From NCBI GenBank assembly GCA_017562135.1, contig QEYB01000180.1, forward strand, positions 1,612,001 through 1,676,000: a stretch of DNA of 64,000 nt. Reading direction: 5' to 3'. Shown here piece after piece: positions 23,001-36,334 of the stretch. Position numbers and translations under genes: made by a program. This DNA is from Dipylidium caninum (lineage: Eukaryota > Platyhelminthes > Cestoda > Cyclophyllidea > Dipylidiidae). Each line of letters starts with the position of its first letter. Position 1 is the stretch's first letter. The notes below the pieces were generated by a model that was not told the origin of the DNA, made no database searches, and was given only the letters and a program-made list of their open reading frames with translations.

Positions 23001-26000
23001 AGCCACTACAGGGTTTACTTGTTTGATCTTCACCCAAATTACTTGTGCCGGTGTGATCACAGTTTACTCACTTGAACAACTTTTGGATGTACTGACAAAC
23101 TTACCGTCTCGTTGTGTTGCTGTAGACTAGTGTCGCTTTCTGTGTCGCGTCTGCTTGTGGTGGCGGTCTTTTATATATGCTAAGGTGGACATTTATAGCG
23201 TACGATTGCAATCAGACTCTACATCGCGTCCTTATTATTATTTTTTTCTACTAATTAAACAAGAGTTTGACACGAGAGACGTCAATTATGTAACCACAAT
23301 GAGTATTGGCCAATTTGCCGTCGCCTAATCTCGTGGCCCGGTTTTGTACATTTTAGACCATTTAAAGAGGCCGCTGGAAGTGTACATGGCCGGTCTGGAA
23401 AAGGTGAAGATTGTTCGGGCGGAGGAACGCCAGGGGTTGATTAGGGCGCGAATGCTAGGTGCTAAGGCTGCCAGTGGCAAGATTCTCGTCTTCCTCGACT
23501 CGCACATCGAATGTACTACGGGTAAGCGAACTGTAAGATGTGTGAACGAGGCCTTATCCCATTCTTAACCTTACTGCCTACAGCAACAGAACATGACTTT
23601 CCTACTTATTGATCGGTGTTTTGATAAACTTTTCATTTTAGACAAGTTTTGGTTCGGTTCGCTCATCTTTATTAGCACTTATTCCACCAGGAATCGGGCT
23701 CACACCAAGTGAATAACGGCTTGGTAATGTGATTTGTGAACACCTAAATCACTAACTTCAATTTGCAGCGGAGGTGAATGGATGTGCACCACAACTACAC
23801 AAAACTCTAATATGCGCACGTGCGTGCCTCCCTAACCATCACCTAACGAGGGGTCAATCGTACCCATCAGCCATCCGAACCTGCGTCGACCCAGGAATCA
23901 CGTTCGCTTTTGCGTTAAACGATTTTACTGCCTTCGAAATCTCAGTACCTGGTTACGATAATACCGTCGTACAGATTTTGTGTCTTCATGCCTTAAACAT
24001 CATTCTACCCCCATTAAGACGCCAAGTCTGTCACTCCTTTGTTTTGTGAACACCCGAAAGGCAGTTAATCCCAGTGTCGAAAAATATACACTGTGCCATC
24101 AATACTTCGCCTTTATGTTTATGCGTCGTCTCTCCTCTACCAAACCCTCGACTTTGTGTTCCACTATCGGTGTATTCGTTCATGTGGTTTCTCGTTTTAT
24201 CATCCAATGGTCATGTAGTCCCCACATCAGGCGAGTCTGCATCTTGGAGTCATGCCAACTTATTCACATTTGCTTAACTTGCTTTTTTACTTTTACCGCT
24301 TTTAAGGTAGCCACTTATGACATTGTTGCGACACTTTTTTTCCTTCTTTTGATATTTGGGTAAACGCAATTTTTCCGATTGTCTGTGTGCCCAGGCTCTC
24401 ACGGGCGTATCATTTTATTTTCTGTCCAAGAGTTGCGGGCAAACTGTTCAAGATGCAGCATTTCAAAGAGCCTTTTCCGTACATGGATTGGCGCTTTGTA
24501 CTGTCATAATGCTCACTGTAACTTGGCGTTTTTCTCCCTTGCCTCTCCCTGATCGCCTGCCCGTCCCCACCAGGCGGGCTTGAGCCTCAAAGGACCATGG
24601 GCCACCCCCAAATAGCGTCGTAGCCCCTGCAAATTTGCGTGTAAAGTGATATTTTCTGTTGAATACGATTTCTTTGGCACACCCATCTCCTTACGTTGCT
24701 CCACTCCCTAGCATGGCCCACGCGTCTTCCACGTCGCGAGTCCTTTGGCGCCCTTCATGTTCACATTTCTTTGAAATTTTTAGCCAATTTTCCCCCTTTT
24801 ATGTTCATCACTTCGACACTTGTGCTGCAAAACTCACGATTTGTGATTATGCTAAAAGTCTCATCCAAATACTCATTCAAATTTTTGGATGCACTTGTAG
24901 TGTTTATACGTAGAAAATAATGCTTATTGCAACTCCTTTTGGTCAGTTCACCACTCTCCACTCAAACCACTTCTTGTTAGAATGCACTTCTGCGCTGAGT
25001 TTATTCCGTGGGTTGTCTTTTTCCTCCCCCACAATCGCCCGTATAATCCGCTTCCTCTTGAAATGCACCCTGGCATGGGGTGCATGGCTTCAGGCAGGGC
25101 CACATTCTTATTGGTTTCCATCAAAGTCGACACTCTCTCCTTTCATATTTATCGTCTGTGTGGCTTGGATTTTTTCGTAGAATTACAACGTCACAAATAT
25201 GTGCTCCGGCTGCAATCCTTTTAATTGTTTTGGTTGGTCATTAACGTACCCAGACCCAGAGCACGACCCCACCGCAAGGTGACGAGCCCGCTGTGAGTCT
25301 GCCTTCTGCTCGCAATGTGACTGTTGTAAGTGAATGCAATAACAAAAACACCTTAACCACGAGAAAGCCTTGAGCACCCACATCGCACCATTGCGCGGTC
25401 CAGTGCAGTTGCGACCCCTCTAACACGATGCAATGAGATTATTACTTTTTGCCACTATCTGCTTTTCTACATACTATGCCTGTATGCATCTTTAAGGCTA
25501 GCCGGCAGTTCCTCAAATTCATAATTCATATTTTGAGTGTGTCACTACGTGACTAAGAAATTTGAGGAGAGGTCCGGGCTGCCACAGCGGTTAAAAATCC
25601 TCCCTGGCGATCCCTTCTCCCCCACTATTACAGGTTGGCTGGAGCCCCTGTTAGACAGGATAGCGGAGAACAGTACCAACGTGGTGGTACCGGTGATAGA
25701 TGTCATCAGCTCGGAAACGTTGCAGTATAACCACGCCCCCTCAAAAAGCATTCAAGTCGGTGGCTTCGACTGGAGCCTTATCTTTCGTTGGCATCCCATC
25801 CCGCCGCGCGACGCGAACCGACCTGGCGCTCCCAACTCTCCCGTCCGGTAGGCTCACCTCTTCATTTCCCCTAACGATCACTTGGGCCCAGTTTAGCTCT
25901 CCATATTAGAAGAAACTCGGTGTTAACTTGTGCCGGACAAAAGAATAAATGGCGGGGAAAAATACGTAGATCAGTATTGCACCTGTTGTCACCTTTACTC

Positions 26001-29000
26001 CGCTATGTCTTGGCTGCATGTGCTTTATCGTTTAGCTCAAAAACCAGTCAGAGGCTAACCGTAAAGTCCGCCTCCTTTTCTTCATCTTCTTCTTCCTTTA
26101 TCTGCACTGGGCAGGTTAGAATAACCCATCACCCTAACAACGGTAGCGGAGCAAACAAACCTTAATTTTCTTGTAGTCTGGACTGCGTAAAATGCGTGTT
26201 TACCGCTTCCAATTCGCCTTCTTCTGGTCGGTTGGAAGGTGTGACGAGTGACATTCGTCAATATTTCGTTGTGATTTATCTTCACCGAAGGGCAAACAAC
26301 GCTTTTCACTGGTTACGAAGCTCTCTTCTTTTATTTTCCGCTTTCGATTACGGCTAATATGGAATTTTGTTTAAACTGCTAGACTTCATCTAAATCCGTT
26401 GTATGCTGTACACCCCTCGTCACTTTTAACAGGTAGCTTGGGGATTTCGGCTGCTAACGGAAGCACATACCATTAAAATGCTGAAAAATAACATTTACTT
26501 GATGTTCTAAATCAACTGCTGATGGTTCCCTCCCAGGGGGAACAGCGTTGCTTGCATTTGGAGGGAATTTCGGTATAAAAGCTGCTAATAGTGTCGGGCA
26601 CTCACAAGCTCTGAGTATGCCTTGCTTTGTCGTTGCAGGACTCCCACTATGGCCGGAGGTTTGTTCGCCATTAACACCGCCTTCTTCGAGAGACTGGGTT
26701 GGTATGACCCAGGCTACGAGGTGTGGGGAGCAGAGAATCTTGAGCTTTCCTTCAAGGTAAGACCCATCTCTCCTTCCCATCCTTCTCCCCTTAAAATTGC
26801 ACCAGCACACCGCACTTTTGCGAAACCAACAGCACGTTTGTCTGTTTAATTTGTCTATTTTTTGCCCCTACTAACTGATATGTGCCAAAACCTCTGAAGC
26901 ACAAGCATTGACGACAGTGAAGGATAGGGCCTTCTTGTCCAGAAGAAATCACTCTCTTTCTCCCTAGACCTGGATGTGCGGAGGGCAGCTGGAGACAATT
27001 CCCTGCAGTCATGTAGGGCACATCTTCCGCACTCGCTCACCTTATTCCTGGAAGGTGAAACAGGCTAATCCTCTGAAACACAATCTTCTACGTCTCGCAG
27101 AAGTCGTCCTCGGGGACGAATTCAAACATTTCTACTTTACTCGTGTCAACTATCGAGAGGTGAGGACATTTTTCACAAGCCATGCAATGCAGACGTGCGG
27201 TCGGCCTTAACAATATGTCTCTGACGTGACGGTCGGGAAACGTGACACCGCGGCTTGTTACTGTGTTCATGAGAACAATGAGTGTGTTGTTAACCCCCCC
27301 CCCCCCTCCCATCACACATGGATGGGAGGTAGAGCATTATGATGACAGTCTCAGTCCAAGTGGCATTTTTAGCTCTCCAAACTGCAAGAGGGATTTTCGT
27401 CTTGATTAGCCTACTTAACCTGAGGTTACTTTCCTCGTTTGCTTTTTGTCTTGAGGTCAAATTGTCTAATTTCATCACATTACCAAACTAGCTGGTTCAG
27501 TTCTTGTCATGTAGCAGGTGAGTCTCGATCGGGTTATGATTTATACACCACGTCGGCCGCATCACCGAGTTAGGGTTATGCGTGAGAAAATCCTATTTGT
27601 TGATTCTCCTTCATTTGCCTTGCATTTAGGAGGTGGATCAAGTGAGTGCAGTCATCCAAATACGCTTTTAATCTCGTTTAAGCTATTGTCAAAGCTCGGC
27701 CCCTTTGAGTCCACACAGCGCCCGTGCACGGGGCTGCGTGGGGTTAAAGTCCTCGCTTAACCGCCTCTCCTCCCCTCGCTCACCCTCCCGTCTGGTGATG
27801 CCAGCCCCCCAACCCCTCGCCCTAATTAGGCCTCCCCCGCACCGAGAGTTAACCAGGCTAACCGGGTCGAGTACTAACCCTGTGCATGACCCATCTGCGC
27901 CCTATCGACGCCTCATCGACCCGTTATTGACGACTATTGCGGAGCGGCCGTTGTCGCCAGTCCCTCGAGCCACAACGTGCGTTTGAGGCGGACAGAGGGG
28001 GAGTTCAAGCGCTCTGCGGCAGACTCCTCGTTATCTTGCGAATGTTGTAGAGCCTTGTGTTTGCGTTAATTGTCTGTTAATTGTTCAGGAAGTCATCAGC
28101 CGTGCTCTCCGCTTACGCTGGAGTTCTTTTACCTCCTAAAAATTCGTGCCAAGTGTCTCGAGTCCCCGTTGATGCACTTCCGTCTGGCAATCCTCGCAAG
28201 GGTTATGTTTAGCCGATTTGCAATCAACGGGAGTACTTGTTTTCGATTCCTGTTCCCATTTGGCCAAATTTTAGTTGATTTCTCAAATGACACGCCAACT
28301 CTTTAGTAATAACAATAAGCGTCGGTCCCCTTTGGCGAAATGGCAATTAGTACCAATGTTACTGTAAATTCTCAATTATTTGAGCTTTCCACCTCTGAAA
28401 CGCTCTCAGCAAGTTGCGTTAAACGAATGTTGCGATAATCATTTTTTAAGCAAAGATCTCGTCTCTTGTCTGTGGTATAGATGTCGCACGCGTTGGATTT
28501 TCTACAGTGATACATCCTTACAATAATCACGATTCTAAATGAGTCTTTCCCTTTAAATATTCCTCTTTGCACATTCTCAATTGCCTTAGCAGCGCTCGCT
28601 ATCGGGCTTGTTTTACAAAATGGTGTGGAAAGTTTTTTTAGATCCATTAAAAAGTGCAGTGTGCACGTCAACAACGATGAGCCATTTGTTTCTTTCAGTC
28701 AGAAATGGGCGATGTTTCCGAACGAAAGAAGATATTAAAGGATTTGAATTGCAAGCCCTTTAAATGGTTTATTGACAACATATACCCGGAGATGTTCATA
28801 CCGAGCGAGTCCCTCGCCTCCGGTGAGGTTAGTGGTACATTGCTTTCCACCGTCTCGAAAGAGACCACGTAGACCACTTCAGCATCTTGCTGTTGAGCCA
28901 TGTACTCTTGCCGTATTCTTTTTGTCGCTAGATCCGCAATGTCCTCACCCAGCATTGCGTGGACGCACCGACACACGAAAAGAAGGCAAAAATCAAGTTA

Positions 29001-29855
29001 GTTGGCTACCCTTGCCACAATCAAGGCGGTAACCAGGTAAATCACTACAATCTTCGCACTACCCTGAACGAATGCCAATCAAAGTATTATGTATCCTTGT
29101 CTTCTTTTCAAATACCTCTATGACTCCAAATCATCCCTGCTTTTCTCCGGGAGTGTGATTGCACGCTTTTAGTACGAGTACGCGCAAATGTCCACGAGTT
29201 TGCTTCTTACGAGAAATCCTACGATTTTCAATTCTGACTTGATCAGCTGGAGGGGTACAGAACGGGTAAAAAGTGTCATGTTAGCCAAAAAAAGCCTATG
29301 TGTCTGCGAAAATCCCTCGTTGCGACGAATAGTCTCTTTAACACCTTGTCTTCGTGGCAAAATTGCGGCTTTTATTTGTGACACAAAGGCTGAGCCGATG
29401 GATAGTACTTGGCGGTGGAGAGCCCCTTTTAGAGCGTAGTTTTTCTCTCCAGTTTTTGTTTCCTCATTTTATTTTTCATTAGGATATTGCATGGTGTTCT
29501 TATTTTATCTAATGTGTATTCAACTCTGCCCAGTTCTGGCTGCTGAGTAAGACAAATGAACTTCGGCGGGACGACTATTGTCTGGACTCGGGCTTCGACC
29601 CGCCTTATATTACTGTCAGCACTTGCCACTCACAGGGCGGGAACCAACACTTCGAATATACCCGAGTGAGCAGTCTTCGCTTTTACTTTGTTTCCGGTTA
29701 AGGCGCAATAATTTGAAGCTCTGTAGATTCTCTTCACAGTAGTTCTTATCATACCTCTCTTTATTATTTTCTTGCTGCACCAGAGCGATGAAATAAAACA
29801 GAACGGGCTCTGTATGACCATCAGCAGTGACGGGGAAAGTGATAACGATGGAGAG
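17074..29855 (+). CDS. GALNT: Polypeptide N-acetylgalactosaminyltransferase (C-terminus unresolved)
   Basis: Golgi enzyme that starts mucin-type O-glycosylation by moving GalNAc from UDP-GalNAc to Ser/Thr. Exons 17074-17572, 18845-18998, 22299-22465, 23357-23521, 25634-25847, 26639-26756, 26968-27159, 28699-28827, 28932-29036 and 29534-29665 have GT-AG borders and a phase-consistent frame of 625 codons; exon 11 begins at 29784. Layout: short cytosolic tail, one membrane anchor (about residues 12-28, [17 protein letters not shown]), acidic Ala/Asn/Asp-rich stem to about 165, GT-A domain with [45 protein letters not shown] (metal-binding D-x-H), the acceptor motif [12 protein letters not shown] and [14 protein letters not shown], then a ricin-type lectin domain: alpha (QHCVDAP...[10 protein letters not shown]), beta (DYCLDSG...[12 protein letters not shown]) and the start of gamma ([11 protein letters not shown]). 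WGAEN replaces the usual WGGEN. The end of exon 11 is a guess: GTGATA or GTGCAA could be the donor, or the frame may run on to 30413. Confidence 0.95.
18999..22298 (+). other. GALNT intron 2
   Basis: A 3.3-kb intron between the exon ending in REAQ and the one starting CLDFKYNRR. It holds a 163-codon ATG-initiated open frame on the opposite strand (21878-21387) without recognisable domains. No transposon coding sequence is seen. Confidence 0.75.
23522..25633 (+). other. GALNT intron 4
   Basis: A 2.1-kb intron directly after the D-x-H exon, splitting the Gly codon of the following [10 protein letters not shown]-rich on the plus strand with only short open frames. Nothing else recognised. Confidence 0.75.
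27160..28698 (+). other. GALNT intron 7 with a C13 run
   Basis: A 1.5-kb intron between the catalytic domain and the linker exon. It contains a run of 13 C residues at 27294-27306 and a locally GC-rich pyrimidine-biased patch at 27700-28000. No coding sequence supported. Confidence 0.7.
27294..27306 (+). repeat. Poly-C tract (C13)
   Basis: Thirteen consecutive C residues inside GALNT intron 7, a likely length-variable site and a likely spot for sequencing or assembly error. Confidence 0.9.
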
Positions 29856-32800
29856 GTGCAATGGAACAGACAGACAGAAATGGGCGATGAGTCGGAAGCC
29901 CTTCATGCCAGGCAGGAAGGTCGAGCGATAGTGACATTCCACACCTCCCACAGTGTTTCATTCCGGCCCTTCTACGCCTGTTCTTCCCTCTCCGCCCCTC
30001 TGCCCGCTTTATGCTATGCTGTGATGTTTTGTGCCTTTCAGATGTTGCCTTATTTACGTTTATCGAGATTTGGCCTCGTCGCAAATCTACAGTTTATGTT
30101 AATTAAATGGCTCTTAAGGTGGCCTTCCTCCCATCACTCCTCACCTGGCTGTGATATGCCCATTTACGTCTTCCCCTGCCTATCCACCCAGCCGTTTTGC
30201 CCTTCATCTATAGTCTTCTCTCTCCACGGTCCGGTATTCTCTCCCACAGCTGTGCCAAAATCTTGCTACAATTTCTACTGTGCCTTTTCGTGGACCCCGA
30301 CTCACATGGAGTGGAACTCCATCGTATTTTCCGCGCTCTCCTCTTTTTCTGGCTTCCCGAAATTATCCGACTCCTTTTTTATTCAGCCTTTCACGAAGTA
30401 CTTATGGAGGTGATTGTTGCGGGTGTTTGTAAAGCCGATGGGAATAAAGTCTTTCCGACGACTGGACGGGCTCGCCTCTCTCCATTTACGCAGACACCAA
30501 AGGCGGGAGCGGTGAGGTGTCTCTCCGTACTGGGGGGCGTGTATTGACTGCATTTGCGTGCGATCCACCCCGGTGTGAGCGGGAGTGCAGTCATTTTCAG
30601 TCTTGAATCGAGCTTGAGAATCGTGGGTTGCAGTTGTGTCCTCGGAGCGCCGAGCTCTCCCCCCTTCCGAGTGTTCTGCCGGTGAATATCTGCGTTTTTT
30701 GATTTCATATCACCGTGTTCACATGGGATCCGTCGCAGCCAGAAACATTTCAGCAGCCCTTGAGAGGAGAAAGCCCAGCCGTCGTGGCACTGGCGCTGAG
30801 GCGGCTGCCAAATCTTGGCAATGCAGTGGGGTTGTGTGTTTAATTAGGTTTTCTGGTCTGACAGGTACGACCTTTAAGTTGCCTGACGAAGACACTGGAA
30901 TGCTGTGGACACAATTGGATTACTCGGGGGCGAGTTCAGTGCCTCCGCAAAACCCGTGCGACGCTCCGCGCTCTGTCCGCCGTCGCCGTCTGCAGGGACG
31001 GCCGAGCGCAGCTGCTCCTCCGGCCCGAGAGCCGTGCGTGTCTCGAGGATCCGTGGCTGGGAGCGCCCACTTGCCCGCATCTTAACCCGCTGCAGCATTC
31101 AAGCCTAAAGTGTTGCTCGCAGCTCCGTGCACCAACGCGTGAATGTGGGGGGGGTGCGCGCGGGGGCGTGTGTGTGCCCCATGGCAGCCATTCGCAGCTC
31201 TCAGCGAGTTTCATTAAGTGCAAACATGAGCCTGGAAGCAGCACATTCCTCTTCGCGACGAGGAGGCTTGCGCTTGTGCTTTAGGATTCTAACTGGTCTT
31301 CATTGACAGGCGCGCATCTGTTGAGGTGTTTACTTTCTGCGAAAGTGCCCATCCTCTGTGAAATGAGGGTGCCGGTGCCTTTTGCTATTTCCTCCACCCC
31401 GACGGCAATGTGTTTACTAATTCGGGTGAATCTGACCTCTTGCAGTGGTTACGAAGGATAGCGTTGACCACAGGAGGTCAAGTGAACTTACAGTAAACCA
31501 AACATTTCGCTTTACGGTGAGTTTACTGTCCCGGCAGTGTCAAAGTGAAATGGTTTGCCCATTGTAAGCCCAATTCGACGTATCGAAATGGGTAACTGGC
31601 GCATGATATGCTAGTTTGTCTCAGCCTCAAAGTATCAAAATACGGGTGGGACGCGTGAGCTTCTTCGCTAGATGGGACTCAATGAAGGAAGGCCATCAGG
31701 ACAGGTGGAAGCCTCGTGAGCAAACCCATTTTGCAGTGTTTGCCTTATGACACTCCCTTCTTAAGCCACCAGATGTCATATTTAAGCCGAACGCCCGCTT
31801 TGAGGGTGCGAGTCGTTAGATCTAGTCTCTGCTCCTCTTGGTACCCGCCTCGTCCCCCACATGGCATCGCTGGCGTCACCTCAAATGGATGCGCGTTGAC
31901 AGCTGTTTTCCCCGCTGCCTCTTGACGCCGGGGGGCGCGTTCCCCTCAGCCGGCGTGATTCGGTGTGCTTCCGCGGCGTGAGAGACGGTCCTATCTTGGG
32001 CTGAGGCACGATAAACCGCGCAGGTGGGACGGATGCCATCGCAGCGTGTGCTCCTCTGCTTACCCGCCACGTTGTTCTCAACAGGTCACCTTTTACGATG
32101 CGCTACCACAGAACCGTTCTAGCGGAGACAGAAGCCTCTGATATCTTAGCGCATGACAGTGTATGACTCGGCGAGTGGCGAAAGTGTTCCGCATTTGTCT
32201 GGGTTCTGTAGAGCGATTTGCGAGGATCCCCTGGTTGAGCCACAGTGGACAGACGAACCCACAAATGCAAGTCTATCTTAGATTGCGAGAAATTGGGCGC
32301 TCCAGCGGGAAAGGCGGAGCATTGACGAGGAGAGTAAGTTTGGCTCTCCTGCCGGAGAGCGACATCGCTCGAGTGGAGCCCGCGAGAGCGCAAGCGACCG
32401 GGACTAAGTCATTAGCCGTCCACTCGGGGCCACTTCCGTCCCTCGAGCACCAGGGCGCAGGGTGTCCGACTGCCTGCCTGCCTCCCCCTCTCTTCCTCAC
32501 CACTCCGAGGACGTGCCTCTGTCGCTCGTCCCAATGGCCGTCGCGCAGAAATTATGCAAGTTTATGTTGCCCATCGCTAGCGCGCCCTCGTAACCAAGGC
32601 TACCCACGCAGATGCCGAACACGTGACCGCACCATGGTGCCCTTCTAAGCTGCGGAGGAGGAGGAAGACAGCCTCCTTGTAAGCTTCGTATGGTTTCCAG
32701 CCATCCTGTGGGACCATCGTCCCGGCTCAGGCGAGTGCAGCAGCTCGATGCACCCTGCCCGGTCTCGTGACGCCCGAAGCGTTCCCGCCAAAGAACTTAC

Positions 32801-35396
32801 GGTCCAGCAATTGTAGTCCGGGTAAAGTTGGTCTCGGCGTCAGTTGTTCGCCCTGCCCCGCCCCGCCGCGACACGTCGGCGAGGGCCGTCAGCTCGGGGC
32901 GGGGTGCAGCCAGTGCGCCTGCCCATGCCTGCAGTCTCTAAATCGAGTGAAGAAATGAACGTCGGCATTCTTCGCTGGCCTCATGTTTGCCTGTCAGCTC
33001 AGGCTTTAACGTAGCACGTGGCGTTGGCCTCCACCCAATGTCTCTCGCCACAGCCGACTTACGCCGCATCTCATAATTTACTGAAGGGCATATGGTTTGG
33101 CACTCCGGCCCCCAGTCCCCCTCGCAGGCCGAAAAAGCTCACCGAAATGAGCCCTTTCAGACAGACAGTGTGGCTTATTATTCATCAGCATCATCTTCGT
33201 CATCAGCCAAGTCCCCCAGCACACCGACATTGTATGCGCAAACGCCATGTCGCCGTTTCACTGGCGTCAGGTCGTCAAACCATTTACTTATTAACGAGCG
33301 ACTAACACACGCACACACACGCAGGCTGAAATGTCAACGTGTTTTTGGCATGCCACTCGGGGGACACCGGCCCCACCATTAGGCGACCCAAGGCACCCTT
33401 TGGTGACCGCAGCCAACCGCCGTGAGTGCAGTCAGGGGAGAAGGCAGTGCCAAGGACCGCTCCAGGCCTGGTCAGGCGTTGGCCGTGGCAACCGTCACCA
33501 CCGCTGCCACAGTCTTCTCGTAATTATCCACTCCATGCCATTTAACCGTCGGTCCCTGAGGTTGTGCGGCCTTCTCCCCAATAATTAGCGGCCTCTTCTA
33601 TTTTGAAGTTGGCCTACACTCAATTTCAGTCGTCCACCTCACCGATAAGTTGCGCGGTCTCCCCGCGAAATACGGCTAAATTTTCTGCTACGCCTGTACA
33701 CCAGGTCTCATTCGTTGCCAATTTGCACTGATTCCAGGGCGCTGAGGGCGTTGCCTTTTCCGCGTCTTCGGCGACACGTTGTTGGTACACGCTTTCGTGG
33801 GCAGAGGGGCCCAAAGTGGGGATGGTTTTTGCCCACGCTCCTCCTCGAGTGACCTTTTTGCCAGCCAGCCAGCCAGCCTAGTCACCGCCGCGTGTGTGCT
33901 TTGCTGTTTATGCGTCCTTCCTGACCGAGATGACCAGCGAACATGGGCATGGCGGCTCCTTACCGCCACTCTCTGACAGCGTCTTGTTCCGATCACCTCC
34001 CTTCAAGCCCGGATGAGGACTTGACCAGGTTCCTTATGCAGGGATTTGACAGTAAGAAACGCTTTTCCAAGAATCCGTATTTCAATACCGGCGGCTCTAT
34101 CGACATCCGTTGATAGGACGGCGGATTTGGGCTCGAGCGGTGGCCTATGCATAGCTCTGCAGGCCTGCTATTCTGTAAAAGGTGACAATTAGGAGGGAGT
34201 TATTAGAAAAACAGCCAGAGCGTACATCAACTACTGGAGTCCTTCCTCGAATGAAGACTCGTTTACGCCGACCACTCAAACCCAACTGGCGGTTTGCCCT
34301 CCTGGTTAACTCGCGCGACATGCATGACTTCAGGGGGCGAGACTGGGGGGCACTTGGGCTCTCACGCTTCCCTCTTGTCAGAGCCTGCTCCACCCCCAGA
34401 GGTTCCCTAGTGTCATGGAAACGAGGGATACACCATGGTTGCTTTTTAAAAGCTCCACAAGGACCGAAATGACTGAAGCATCTAACCATTCAAAACCCCG
34501 TTTTATGCCGAATAAATGCATGTGGACAAGCTCATTCTCGAATGAATCCGAACTTATCAACATTCAATCCAATGCCATTTTTCCAGAATTAGTACCCGGA
34601 TCATGTACAATCCTCCTGAGGACAGTGTTTCATTTCTAACATCATGTTCGACCTGACGGTGCAGATAATGGCCTAAGTTCTGGTCTTCACGGCGGGTACA
34701 CTGGGTTGAACATTTTGTATAATTACCGTATCTATTCTTCCCACGCAAAGGGGTAGAACACTTTCCGACGGCCAGGCTCCAAATATCCCCTACACATGTT
34801 GTGATTTTACGATTTGTGCAAATACCAAGCGCTGGGGATGACCAAATCCACAGATCCCAACTGATACTATGGTCAGCTTGAGGGTTCGCCAACGGAAAGG
34901 TTGAGAAATTTCGTTCTAGTCAGCTGCTGAGATGCCACGGGCCGCACTATGTTAACAACTTATCTTACTTTTTTTTCCTACAGTTGAATTTTCACTCTTC
35001 CGTTCCTCATTCACTCTGGATTTCTGATAAACAATGGTCAGCCAGTTTTAAAACGGCACAATCGGTAACAATTTTCGAGCCTCCTTCTTTTCAACACTCA
35101 AAACTACGTGGTTTCGATAATATTTATTTGCACTGCTTTCCTGTATGTATTTCTTTGCAGACAGTAACCAAGTCAGATCATGGCCCCCTACCCATATTAA
35201 GCCGCAAAATTTCTTTTAAACACCCGCTTATGTGGCGAGACAGTCGGTCTCAACCAAAAACTATGTTTGTCTGTGTCTCCCCCCTTAACCTTCTGTCCAC
35301 TATTCGGGACTTCAGGGCAAATACTTTCGCGGTACTTATTTGAAACAAGTAGAATGCTTTGTAGCAGCGTCATATCGTGGTGAATGGCGGACTCAC
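29856..35396. other. GC-variable region downstream of GALNT
   Basis: About 5.5 kb with no gene I can support. It should include the missing last exon(s) and 3' UTR of GALNT. The part from 30.6 to 33.9 kb is clearly GC-rich with GC boxes (CCCCGCCCCGCC near 32855), a CCAG tandem run at about 33865-33882 and long open frames on both strands, as expected from GC richness alone. It could be a promoter-type island. No family motif was found in any frame. Confidence 0.45.
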
Positions 35397-35617
35397 CTGG
35401 CTCGCACCTCCCCTATTTTTACAATAAGCTCTCGCCGAGTGTCACCTAAGGTTGACCCCTGTAGAACAGCTACACCAGCTATTCCGTATGAATTTCGTAC
35501 CATCTGAACTGAGAAATTTAGCGTCTGAGGTAGCAACGCGCATTCATTTGCCACCCGCTGACACTCCAAAGCCGGGTCAGCTTGGAAAGGCGCGCCAAAT
35601 ATGTCGCTTCTCATTAG
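35397..35617 (-). CDS. Candidate minus-strand exon, unidentified (possibly extracellular beta-sandwich)
   Basis: An open stretch between a 3' splice site (AAAATTAG) and a strong 5' splice site (CCAG/GTGAGT), entering in phase 0 and leaving in phase 2. It reads as about 73 residues, including ALECQRVANECALLPQ, LNFSVQMVRNSYGIAGVAVL and GDTRRELIVKIGEV. The alternating hydrophobic pattern and two cysteines suggest a beta-sandwich, as in integrin calf domains or other ectodomains, but I cannot assign it. It is on the same strand as the integrin-like exons upstream, yet its order does not fit one simple integrin gene. The other frames carry stops. Confidence 0.4.
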
Positions 35618-36334
35618 CTAATTTTGATTAATCAAGTTGATAGAAACCACCGCCGTAATGATAACCACAGCTATGAGGTTAAACGAATTAGTCCCTTTTT
35701 TATTGTGAATATAAATTAAATATAGGGAAGCCTTTAGGAGACTGCTGTGACTTTAATGCGTACCGTTAAGGCCAGCGCGTCTCAAGATATTTGACAACCA
35801 AGAGAATATTTTGTGGAACATGAGAAACAGAGTGGAAGAAAACAAAGAAATTCGGCCATCTGCGGAGCCGATGGCAGTTGCCCGAGCAGATTAGGCGCTC
35901 ACGTTCGATTCAAGTCACTTGTCCCAGATTAGCCCGTCTCGAAAGTGTCTATTATTTGAGCTCATTTGTATCAAAGTATTTGTCGGTCCCCCAGCATGTG
36001 GCCTCGCCCTCACTGGGGGAAGCGAAGGAGGGTGGTGGCAAATGAGGAGTCCGTCGCGTGGAAAGACCACTTCTGAGTGGCACAGGTAGATGTTGCTTGT
36101 AAAGTAAACAAAACAAGGCGATAATTACTAGTTCCCACGTGTAACTGAACACGTCTTCGGACGGTGACGGAGTGAACACATGCTTCGTTTAAATTTGGGT
36201 TACGCAGTAGCACGCAGATGAGGGTTCCCGTTTCCGTAAAACCGTTGCAGTTGCCAAGGTGACGGTTGGCTCAGATTGTAGAAGTATGCAGCCGAAAAAA
36301 TATTGCCCACAAGAGAAGGTTGACGAGCCTCAAC

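Noticed and set aside
30636..31085. 149-codon open frame
   Set aside because: Lies in a GC-rich stretch where stop codons are rare; other frames on both strands are also open and there is no motif.
32163..32648. 161-codon open frame
   Set aside because: Same reason: GC-rich, opposed open frames, Arg/Pro-rich composition without family resemblance.
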